Origin: Stictocephala bisonia
Lineage: Eukaryota; Arthropoda; Insecta; Hemiptera; Membracidae
DNA length: 64,000 bases
Assembly (NCBI GenBank): GCA_035578905.1
Contig: JAQJVL010000615.1
Coordinates: forward strand, 33,446-97,445
Direction of reading: 5' to 3'
This document shows positions 55,550-64,000 of this stretch, piece by piece. The notes under the pieces were generated by a model. It was not told the DNA's origin, did not search any database, and saw only the letters and a list, made by a program, of their open reading frames with translations. The position numbers and the translations under genes are program-made. The first letter of the stretch is position 1. Each line of letters opens with the position of its first letter.

Positions 55550-57262
55550 TCTAGTATCTTTGACTGTCGAGGCAGGCACATCACGGACCACAAACTTGGG
55601 TTCTGTGACTGTCCCTGTAAAGTTAAAATGAGAGTCAAGGAGAAATTTGTAACTTTCAGGGATTTCTCTAAGTTAGATCTCGACAGGTTCACATTGGAGC
55701 TCTGTGTAGTTAACTAGGACAGAATAAAACTTCATAATGGGGTGGATTGGGTGGTAGAAATATTAGCTACTGATATTTTGCGAGTTTTTGATCCTTGTGC
55801 GCTGCTTGTTACCAAGCGTGTAACTAAAAAGAGAGCACCTTGGTGGAACTATGAAATAAAAAACCTGACACAGATCAAAGATAAGTTAAAAAAGTGCTTT
55901 ACTTACAGTAAAAGTTTACTCGCCAAAGAAGCATATTGCAAGGCACGGAATAACCTCAACTATGCGATTCGAAAAACAAAGAAAGATTATTTTGCAGAAA
56001 GGCTGAATTGTAAGGATTCTAAATCCTTCTAGGCAACATTGCGTGCTGGCGAGGTAAACGGCAATAATTTTAGCGAGTTTGGAATGCAAAATGTGACACC
56101 CAATGATTTAAATCGCTACTTTGCTGCTATGGGTAGTGGGCACAAAGTAAGTATAGTAGAGAAGCTTGCTTTTTACAAACATACTACAATTGACAGAGTA
56201 AAAACAAGTTTTCAGTTTTGTAAATTGAGTGAGAGTGGTGTGAAGGATATAATAAATAAGGTTTCAACAACTGCCTTTTAGTCGGATGGAATTTCTATCC
56301 AAATGATAAGAGCTGTCAGTCCATTATGCATCGGTGCAATCACCTATATAATCAACCTTTCTCTCCTCAGTGGCCATTTCCCTTCTGTCTGGAAAAAGAG
56401 CCTTGTTATACACCTGCCAAAGATTGATAGTCCTTCTTGTTTGTCTGATTTAATGCCCATCTCCATATTACCAGCAATATCCAAAATATTGGAGAATAAT
56501 GTTTGTAATCAGTTGGTTTCATGAAGGATGATTCGCTGTATGTGTCTTTAGGTGGGGAACCTTTGACAGTATCCGAGACTGTAAAGATTCTAGGCGTAAC
56601 ATTAGACACACAATTAACCTTTTCCTTTCATGTTAGAAATTTGACCTGCAGCACAATGTGCAGGTTGAGAGTTTTATTTAGGCTTAGGGGGTTGCTCCAA
56701 GAGCAACACAAGCTACAAATAGTCAATAGTATTATTTTTCCTGCAATTTTGTATGCGCTTCAAGTCTTCTGAAGTAAGTTATCCCTTGACAACACTGTCT
56801 TACTCCAAGGCTGCAAAACGCAGTCATTAGGTTTGTGTATGGTCTCAGGAAATATAACCATGTTAGTCAAGCTCGAGAAAAAGCAAAAACACTTCCAATA
56901 AAGCATATATCTAGTTTGGAAGTGGCTAGTTTAGTCCACAAGATTCTGCTATCTGGTACACCCACTTATTTGAGGAACATGCTGCGGGCTCGTTCAGATG
57001 TTAGAGAACGTCGCATGCGCCAGGACAGCACGCTAGAGGTACCCAAAGTCAGACTCGAGGTGGGAAGGAATGCTTCTTCTTACTTTGCTCCCCAGATTTA
57101 CAACGGAATTCAACAGAATTTCAAAGCACTCAGCTATGTATCTTTTAAAAATAAACTTAAGCTACATTTGGAATATGATTATTTTAAAATGTAAGTTGTG
57201 TAAAATATATTTTATTTTATGATTTTAGCCAAGTCCTTGGCAATATACATGTAATTAATGAA
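55550..57262 (+). pseudogene. Jockey/R1-type LINE ORF2 with RT deletion
   Basis: Plus-strand frames in order: endonuclease end (ITDHKLGFCDCPCKVKM), linker (55742-56032: KKRAPWWNYEIKNL; CKARNNLNYAIRKTKKDYF), RT amino half (SDGISIQMIRAVSPLCIGAI; FPSVWKKSLVIHLPK; LMPISILPAISKILE). A deletion then jumps over domain A and the catalytic box to VKILGVTLDTQLTFSFHVRN, followed by the thumb (RVLFRLRGLLQEQHKLQIVN) and the carboxyl tail (56835-57194, ending NKLKLHLEYDYF). The 3' UTR ends close to 57262, where the inverted-arm element begins. Stops at 56032 and 56279 and a frameshift near 56780 add to the damage. The missing catalytic box means this copy is certainly dead. Confidence 0.8.
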
Positions 57263-57265
57263 TTA

Positions 57266-58004
57266 GCCCAGTAAATAAAGGGAAAAAATTACCCTTTGTC
57301 GCAACTAATTGGTGGAAAGCTGGATTTGACATATGTGATAGAACCACATAAGACATGTATTTTCCCAAAAGTCCCCACTTCTCCCCCTTGAGCTTTCCCC
57401 CCCACCCCCTTCAAACCTGGGAATAACAGTGGTTCACTTTATTGGCCATAGGTCGAAAATTACATGAGCTACCAAGTTGAAATTATTTTTATATTATTTA
57501 TAATTAGTTTCTCTACAACTTTTGTTTGAAAGAATTTTTCTGAAACCAATATTTAAAAAGATATGACATTAAAACGTTGGTAAAAATTATGTTTTAGAGT
57601 ACACAGTTTTATTTTCCCCTATATATTTTTTATAATAAAAATAATACACAGATATGTTTCGAACAAAAGTTGTAGTATATTTCTTAAGGTTTAAAAATAT
57701 ATTATTGGTTTGTCATCTGAGCGTACTGATGTAGAATGGGGCGACGGCAAAGAGAGCGTGTGCGAGCAACTTGAACACTTCCGCGCTGCGTTGCGTCGGC
57801 GCATCGTACGCAGTCCCACTTAAATTAGTTCTCGTGTTTGATTCATGTTAAGTGATAACTACTAAAATGACTTTTGTCTAAATGGAACAGTGGACTGCAA
57901 TAATTATTTATGTAAATGGAACTTATATTTGAACTACGTAACATTATTTGTATATTTGCTTATGTATATATATATTGCCAGTTTTGGTTCGGGGGGATAT
58001 TCCC
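57266..58004 (+). repeat. Left inverted arm, 739 bp
   Basis: Pairs with 60392-61124. It contains a C-rich block (tctcccccttgagctttccc) and a GC-rich CpG-containing stretch at about 57720-57830, possibly a promoter, since the gene reads out of this arm. Confidence 0.9.
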
Positions 58005-60059
58005 CGAAATGTTACCCTATTTCCATGCTGCCGGACACCTCCCCTATGCAAAATCAGCTCACATGTATGTGCAAGAGATGCTTCAGTTGGAGTCAAAACT
58101 TACCAAAGAAGAATATGACATGTTTGTTAACAAAGGGTATTTTACTGTAAGCAGAAGTGGAAAACTGTGGTCAGGGATTTGGACCGATATGACGATTGAG
58201 CAATGCCTTATGCGGCCAATGAAATCAATTGGAGGCTTGACTCATAGTAGGGGGATTACGGACAGCACATTATCAAAATGGGTTCTCGGAATTCCATATT
58301 ACATCAAAGTACATGAAGCTGTCGAGGAGTTCCTCGGAAGTAAAATAACCTTCAGCGAACAACATGTTGAATTACGACAATCACGAAAAATGAGAGATGA
58401 TTGTGATATCGAAAAATTCACTTTATGGCTAACCCAGCACAATCCATTCACAAAACTTTCAGAAGAATTAGTTTCTTTGTATTCAGGTTTTATATCTGAT
58501 GACAATGTAAACTGTGACAACGCTTACGAGATAGGAAAAGCAAGTATGGAAAAAATGAAAGGAAAAACCTTTTCTGAACTACAATTGAAGAGGAAGGATA
58601 TGGTTGTAACTCAAGCAAGTCACAAGTCCGTAGCTATTCGTTCGAAAGAAGTAGCAGTGAACCCACAACAGTTGTTCAATCACATTTTATGTGTCTGTAA
58701 CAGTCCAAGCAAATTAAAATTGTACCTCGGTTACGAACTAGCTTCTTTGCCACCTTCCTTGTTTGACGACTTTTCATTACGAAAAGGTACGAAATCTTCA
58801 TTCCTTAAAGTATTCACTGAAGGAATTACAGATGACGTAAACAAGGAGAAAATGTAAGTGTGGTAATTGATGGAGGTTTTCTTCTGCATTTTGTTCCCTG
58901 GCAAAAGGAATCTACATATGGAGACATAATAAAAAATACTGTTCTTATGTCATAAATAAATATGGAAACAACGCAACCATTGTGTTTGATGGATACCCCA
59001 CAGAAGCCACAACAAAGGACGAGGAACAATCAAGACGATCTGAAAAAAATTCATCTTGCAATATCGAGTTTGATATGAGTACAGTATGTATTACAAAAAA
59101 GGAGCCATTTCTATCAAACAAAAACAACAAGAGAAAATTGATATCGCTGTTAAACGAAGAACTACGTAATAGTGGAATCTACTCAGTAATTTCTGAGGCT
59201 GATGCTGATTTGGATATTGTCAGATGTGGAATCGAACATGTGAACAGATTTTCCAAGGTTTTTATTGTAGGATCAGACACAGATCTGCTAGTTTTACTAG
59301 TCGCTCTTGCACCTGAAAACAAACCCTTGATATTTAAGAAGGAGATTTTCGGTAAAAATCCGTCAGTTGTTTGCTACGATGTACAAAAACTGGTAAGTAC
59401 ACACAAGAGTATCAGACGACTCCTTCTGTTTGCATATGCAGTTACAGGATGTGACACGACGTCATCTTTTTATGGCTTGGGGAAAACAAAAGCTGTCGAA
59501 GCTTTGAAAACAAAACCACAAGCTAAATTTCAAGCGGAGAAATTTCTTATTGAAAATTCATCTCGTGACGAGCTGTTAGAAAATGGTGAAAAGTTTATCC
59601 TTGAACTTTATGGACTTAGCAAGTACTCAAATTTGAACGAGGGTCGATATTTCAAATTCACATCGATCACGACGAAATCTACCCTAAAATCTAACTTTGA
59701 CATAGTTAAGTCACCACCTACATCGGAAGCAGCTCACCAACACTTGTAACGAGTTTACCTTCAAGTACAGCTCTGGGTTGGAAATAAACTCCCGCCTACT
59801 GATTGGGGATGGAAGTATGAAACTACAAAAGAAAGTGGCGTGACGAAGAGGGTTTTAAAACCAGTTCCCAGTACAAAGGCGTTTGCCCCTGATGACCTTC
59901 TATATCTCTATCATGCACATGTAAGAAACCATGCGGAGATTACTGCAAATGCAGAAAATCTGGAGTAAAGTGTTCTCCAATGTGTGAAAATTGCAATGGA
60001 TTGTCGTGTCTTAACTCCCCAACACTGGACGAAGAAACGGACGACTTTTTTGACTTGTA
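58005..60059 (+). pseudogene. FEN1/PIN-like nuclease plus CXC protein, partial, frameshifted
   Basis: The reading starts at the inner edge of the left arm (EMLPYFHAAGHLPYAKSAH), so the family's usual amino end is missing. The first part to 58857 includes WSGIWTDMTIEQCLMRPMKS and GGLTHSRGITDSTLSKWVLG. After frameshifts near 58853 and 58930 come VVIDGGFLLH, IVFDGYP, SEADADLDIVRCGIEHV, FIVGSDTDLLVLLVAL and VTGCDTTSSFYGLGKTKAVE. Their order and acidic residues match FEN1/XPG-like PIN nucleases: D, D, E-A-D, D-x-D, then GCD before a helix-hairpin-like G-L-G-K. A stop at 59747-59749 and a shift near 59915 precede a Cys-rich CXC-like end (CTCKKPCGDYCKCRKSGVKC, then CENCNGLSC). I know of similar multicopy proteins in invertebrate genomes but no assigned function; the nuclease role is inferred from motifs. 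Confidence 0.7.
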
Positions 60060-60299
60060 AAGATAAACCTCAAGCCATGATTTGAAGTGAATCACTGTTA
60101 AAGTGATAGAAAATTGTATAAAATACTGTAAATAAAAACGTGTTGAACTACAAACTGTATAATATGAAATTTATTAAAATAGAACTTAAAATCTGTATAG
60201 TATTTTTGTATTTTTTGAGGTGGGTGGGTGGTCCGTGATGCTGACATGAAATGGAAATTGAAGGAAAATTGTTTACCTCTTTTTGTTATTACTGTCATG

Positions 60300-60391
60300 C
60301 CAGCTGCCGGTTTTTGCCAGTCCGGGACACGGCGGGTCCATAGGTGGTGGATAATGGAAAGCTCTTTGTAACGTAAGCAAAGCAAAGAGTA
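60300..60391 (+). repeat. Fragment resembling RTE-type LINE 5' UTR
   Basis: CGGCGGGTCCATAGGTGGTG and GATAATGG resemble the GGGCGGGTCACAGGTGGCGGATAGTGAA block at about 530-560 in the 5' UTR of the first LINE (a patchy match over 30-40 bp). It sits exactly between the nuclease gene and the right arm. Confidence 0.4.
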
Positions 60392-61124
60392 GGGAATATC
60401 CCCCCGAACCAAAACTGGCAATATATATACATAAGCAAATATACAAATAATGTTACGTAGTTCAAATATAAGTTCCATTTACATAAATAATTATTGCAGT
60501 CCACTGTTCCATTTAGACAAAAGTCATTTTAGTAGTTATCACTTAACATGAATCAAACACTTGAGAACTAATTTAAGTGGGACTGCGTACGATGCGCCGA
60601 CGCAACGCGGCGCGGAAGTGTTCAAGTTGCTCGCACGCGCTCTCTTTGCCGTCACCCCATTCTACATCAGTACGCTCAGATGACAAACCAATAATATATT
60701 TTTAAACCTTAAGAAATATACTACAACTTTTGTTCGAAACATATCTGTGTATTATTTTTATTATAAAAAATATATAGGAGAAAATAAAACTGTGTACCCT
60801 AAAACATAACTTTTATCAAAGTTTTAATGTCATATCTTTTTAAATATTGGTTTCAGAAAAAATTCTTTCAAACAAAAGTTGTAGAGAAACTAATTATAAA
60901 TAATATAAAAATAATTCCAACACGGTAGTGCAAGTAATATTCGACTTATGGCCAATAAAGTGAACCACTGTTATTCCCAGGTTTGAAGGGGGGTGGGGGG
61001 GGGAAAGCTTAAGGGGGAGAAGTGGGGACTTTTGGGAAAATACATGTCTTATGTGATTCTATCACATATATCAAATCCAGCTTTCCACTAATTAGTTGCG
61101 ATAAAAAACCTTTATTGACTGGGC
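60392..61124 (-). repeat. Right inverted arm, 733 bp
   Basis: The inverse counterpart of 57266-58004. It shows small differences including ccaacacggtagtgc against gagctaccaagttg. Confidence 0.9.
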
Positions 61125-61126
61125 TA

Positions 61127-62010
61127 AATGGTGAGTTTTTTTGAAAAACAACTGTATGTTGAAAAACGCTCCAAATAAAGACGTAATTTATTTATTTATT
61201 TTGAAAAATTGTATTATTTGAAGGAAAAATTAATTTCAATTTTTAATTTTCAAATTCAAAAAACACAGTAGAGAATTTTCCCAGGCTCATTCTCAAAAAC
61301 CTGTAGTGTGCCAGTCTGACTGGCCGCACATGCGCAGCTAGGTCTCAATTTAGCTTGTGCCGCATTTGCACACAAGATGGCAGCAGGTCTGGGCTGTCTA
61401 ACGCAGCGAGGAGAGTTCAGTTCAGTTTTAGAGTCTAATGAGAGTGGTTCTCGCTGTGGAGATACAAAGTGACCCCCTTCAACACACTGCATTTCAAGGT
61501 AGGGATCAACGATTGATCATTCCTGTAATTGACCAATATACTTTCTGCATTGATTAAAGTTAATTATTGAAAGAAAGTAATTTGTTAATCAAACTTAGAG
61601 CCTTTTAACAAATAATTGCAGTATTTAATTTACTATAAGTTCAAGCAATTGAAGAACCAAAGAGTACTTTTAGTTTGGTTTTCCTTGAGTAGAGAGTTTG
61701 GTTTCATTGCATTTTGCTTTTAATTTTTCTCAATACTTGTTCATTTCACTTTGATTCGTAATTTAATAGTTCAACCAAGTATCCATTTTATTGTAAAGTT
61801 GATGACGAATATTGTTATGCACATTGGTGCTTGTGGCTGCATGAACACTCCTGCTTCTGTTTGAGCACATCACACACACTGGACGCCTACTGTACTGGTG
61901 TATATTTGGTGGCAGTTTCACAGAATAATTAAAAATTTTGTAGGGTTTTATAAGTAATTGTATAAGATAATTTGCTTCCCTGCTAGTAATACCCCACCTT
62001 ATAGGTGTGA
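61127..62010. other. No gene seen
   Basis: Mixed AT-rich DNA with a GC-richer block at 61300-61480 and no recognised domain. The minus frame at 61256-61492 has no similarity I can name. Confidence 0.4.
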
Positions 62011-62280
62011 GAATCTTTGCCGACGACAGTTGGGATTCCTGAAATCCTTGCCGACGACAATCGGAACCCCGAATCCTTGCAGACGACTGTCATGACTTAA
62101 GAATCCTTGCCGATGATCGTAAGGATTCCTGAATTCCTTGCCGATGTCAGTTGGGACTCAGAAATCCTTACCAACGACCATCGGGATTCCTAAAATCATT
62201 GCCGATGACAGTCGGGACCCCTACTCCTTGCCATTGCCTGTTGGGATTCCTGAATTCCTTGCCGACAACCGTCGGGATAA
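62011..62280. repeat. Minisatellite, 9 copies of a ~30-bp unit with internal hairpin
   Basis: Degenerate tandem copies of a unit close to GAATCCTTGCCGACGACAGT followed by CGGGATTCCT. The unit length is 29-31 bp and copies differ at several positions. Most copies contain the self-complementary CCGAC-GACA-GTCGG core, so each can fold on either strand. It is not a CRISPR array (no constant repeat and unique spacer pattern). Confidence 0.9.
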
Positions 62281-62815
62281 TAGGATGTTTCACAATAACG
62301 ACATCCATCCGACGATGATGATTCTTGCAGCTTAGGCTGAAGAATTGGAACTTGTTTTCCAAACTCATTAGACTGAGTGGATGGATGATTTTATTCTGTT
62401 TAGTTCATAGATTTTAGAGTTTATTTATGAACAGTTTAAAGTTGATTTCTAGTTAATGAATCTGAACACTTTTGTTTAACGAACCCTGGAATCGCTGAGC
62501 CTACCAGGGAAACGTTTAGATGTAAATGTAACTAATTTGATCGGGCAACAAAAACTATTTTGCTTACTCCTCGAATTAAACGTTACAGCACGGTACATCT
62601 TTAATATAGTGGAAAAGCTTTTTTTTATAGTTTTTTTTAAGGTGGCAAGATTTTATTACTTTCATTCAAAACATTGCCAGACACTCTTGCTTCAACAAAA
62701 TTGGCATGTGGTCACTAATTTATACAAATTAAATGAAGTACTAAAAAATTTTACAATATACTACAGAATATTCACCATCATTCAATAAAAGAATCGAAGC
62801 AAGTTTCTTTTAACT
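62281..62815. other. No gene seen
   Basis: AT-rich with oligo(T) runs. The frame at 62537-62788 has no recognised domain. Confidence 0.4.
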
Positions 62816-63080
62816 ATAAAAGATTAAAACCGTGGTTTACATTTGGACTAGTCCGATGTATAAGGCAACTGGATAAATTCAGAAATCAGATATCAATAAT
62901 AGCGTCTTTTCTACATAATAACGTCAACATAGTAGCCTACAAATTAAGAAAGTAAATTACATCTACTTGGAGACAATATTGAAAATAATACTTAATGATG
63001 ATCTACACAGTAAAAAAATTGACTCCTAAGGACAATGAGCTAGAAACTCCCTGACGCTATAATGGCACCGAACTACCAAA
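62816..63080 (+). pseudogene. LINE ORF2 linker fragment
   Basis: Plus frame: RLKPWFTFGLVRCIRQLDKF, NNVNIVAYKLRK, then in a shifted frame NYIYLETILKIILNDD. This is the same ORF2 linker region as at 8533-8736. Stops near 62955 and later. The fragment ends before the RT. Confidence 0.55.
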
Positions 63081-63124
63081 AATTGCGTAACAGATTTAAA
63101 ATTTCTTCACGTCTCACTCAGGTT

Positions 63125-63540
63125 TTACTTCAACCAGCAGGGAATTAAAATGAACCGTCTGTTATCAGTGTCATCAGCAAAAAGGCATATTTTAGCATCT
63201 GACAAAGAGAATGGCATGTCATTTATGAGCACAGGCCCTAGCAACGACCCTTGAGAGAGGTCTTTAGAAATGATTGAGCTAGAGGGGTGCACTATTCTTA
63301 AATAGCCATGCGCATCAACATAAAAAAACCTGCACAACCAGGCCACAACAATAAACAAACGAACCAAGCATGAATTTCTAACTTTTCAAACACCCAGTTA
63401 GTCGGGCTTGTGCAGTAAAAGGTCGTGATCAATGATGTCGAAGAACAATCCAACAACAGGGAATCTAGATTCATGAGCATACACAACTGATGACACCAAA
63501 GTGTTTACAATGTTATTTATTTTCATGAATGAAAACAGCC
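63125..63540 (-). pseudogene. LINE reverse transcriptase fragment
   Basis: Reading downward from 63540: INNIVNTLVSSVVYAHESRF, VVGLFFDIIDHDLLL (domain A; Asp retained), FFYVDAHGYLRIVHPSSSII, SQGSLLGPVLINDMPFSLSD (template-grip block), AKICLFADDTD (catalytic FADD). Frames shift near 63440. It is truncated on both sides. It faces the plus-strand linker fragment just to its left, so the two come from separate insertions or a rearrangement. Confidence 0.7.
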
Positions 63541-64000
63541 TATTTAATTACTAACTTGGAGGCATGTCCCAACATTAAAACATGAACATTTTACACACCA
63601 GCATCTATCAGCCCCCCTGATGCCCGTGCTTCTTGATCCACTTAGAGGGAGTTTATAACTTGTCTCTCAGAACACTAGGTTGGAGGCTCATCAAGAGGAA
63701 AAAAATCAATCAAAAACACAACAGAATTTTTCATAAAACACAGTGAATATTTCAAACAATTACAACCCTCCCCCTCCATCACCTTCCACAGTCCATCTAG
63801 ACATCACTTGGAGGGGGCTACCCTACACCACTAACCATGGATCAGCTTGTCACTAGGATTCAGTTTGTCTTTAATGTTTGTGGTGAATTGGTTTTGTGAG
63901 AGTAGTGGTATGAGGAGCCTTAGTGGAGTTGGAAACTGGTTGGATGATTGAAAATTAGTCTATTTAATAACCTGCTCTGTGTTTGCTGAACGTTTCCATA
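63541..64000. other. No gene seen
   Basis: Non-coding sequence to the window edge. GCCCCCCTGATGC and CCATC-TAGAC-type words near 63610-63830 do not form a recognised repeat. Confidence 0.4.

Larger units (their letters stand above)
57266..61124. mobile_element. Element with ~735-bp inverted arms around a nuclease-like gene
   Basis: The arms are 57266-58004 and 60392-61124, more than 90% alike by eye in inverse orientation with a few small indels. They start GCCCAGT and end ...GATATTCCC at the inner border. TA lies outside both ends (57264-57265 and 61125-61126), a possible 2-bp duplication. The 2.4-kb centre holds one gene (FEN1/PIN-like plus CXC protein) that starts at the inner border of the left arm, plus a fragment of an RTE-type LINE 5' UTR near 60300-60390. 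I do not recognise the element as any described transposon class. Confidence 0.7.

Noticed and set aside
60098..60504. Minus-strand frames starting with the same residues as 57916-58000
   Set aside because: They are the copy of the arm sequence in the right inverted arm, not a second gene.
62011..62280. CRISPR array
   Set aside because: Direct tandem copies without spacers in animal nuclear DNA; it is a minisatellite.
62138..62368. Frames on both strands through the minisatellite
   Set aside because: They are an artefact of the tandem 30-bp unit being a multiple of three.
1..64000. tRNA, rRNA, bacterial operons, promoters or terminators
   Set aside because: I saw no cloverleaf, rRNA core or bacterial signal; the splice sites and transposon types are those of an animal genome.

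Overview
The window is a piece of animal nuclear DNA, almost certainly from an arthropod and probably an insect. It is AT-rich, it has GT-AG introns, and its transposon content is typical of insects (PIF/Harbinger, piggyBac, hAT, mariner, pogo, Penelope-like, several LINE clades and Gypsy). I cannot name the species.

The only host gene I can recognise is a Kank gene (KN motif and ankyrin repeat protein) on the minus strand. It is represented by two consecutive phase-compatible exons at 53668-53797 and 21087-21197. Together they read ...IIQQEWFK / ISSTASANPLDVEDY...VVNMTD, the stretch just before the ankyrin repeats of Kank proteins. The intron between them is 32,470 bp, and the rest of the window is probably flanking intron of the same gene. 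Everything else identified is mobile DNA.

Layout, left to right. 306-4139: a TIR-bounded DNA element split by a nearly complete RTE-like LINE (479-3928) with an 11-bp target-site duplication (TSD). About 4600-16500: an old PHD-finger LINE broken up by a pogo/Tigger MITE (7730-8530), a structurally complete two-gene PIF/Harbinger transposon (8737-12710) and a degraded piggyBac (13668-16431). 17270-20732: a decayed hAT element with a perfect 8-bp TSD. 21087-21197: Kank exon. 22120-24025: LINE remains carrying a short hammerhead-ribozyme-like insertion. 24212-32960: a minus-strand LINE whose ORF1 is split by a plus-strand LINE (27683-32310). 34060-34340: LINE tail. 35264-37600: a second piggyBac. 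38154-47545: a Penelope-like element interrupted by an RTE-like LINE (39370-46438), itself interrupted by a Gypsy LTR element (39739-45718). 47900-51870: small remnants (LINE ORF1, ribozyme-bearing terminal repeat, mariner, pogo, a piggyBac-type element containing a hAT MITE). 53668-53797: Kank exon. 55550-57260: LINE. 57266-61124: an element with about 735-bp inverted arms around an uncharacterised FEN1/PIN-like plus CXC protein gene. 62011-62280: a 30-bp minisatellite. 62816-63540: LINE scraps.

The most interesting items are: (1) the Harbinger element, whose transposase and MADF-BESS genes are interlocked on opposite strands so that each has exons inside the other's intron; (2) the long-inverted-repeat element with a nuclease-like gene unlike any transposase I know; (3) three hammerhead-ribozyme-like motifs linked to Penelope-type sequences, one inside a 318-bp non-autonomous insertion with a 12-bp TSD; and (4) nests up to four levels deep (Kank intron > Penelope > LINE > Gypsy) in which each insertion can be assigned by its TSD.
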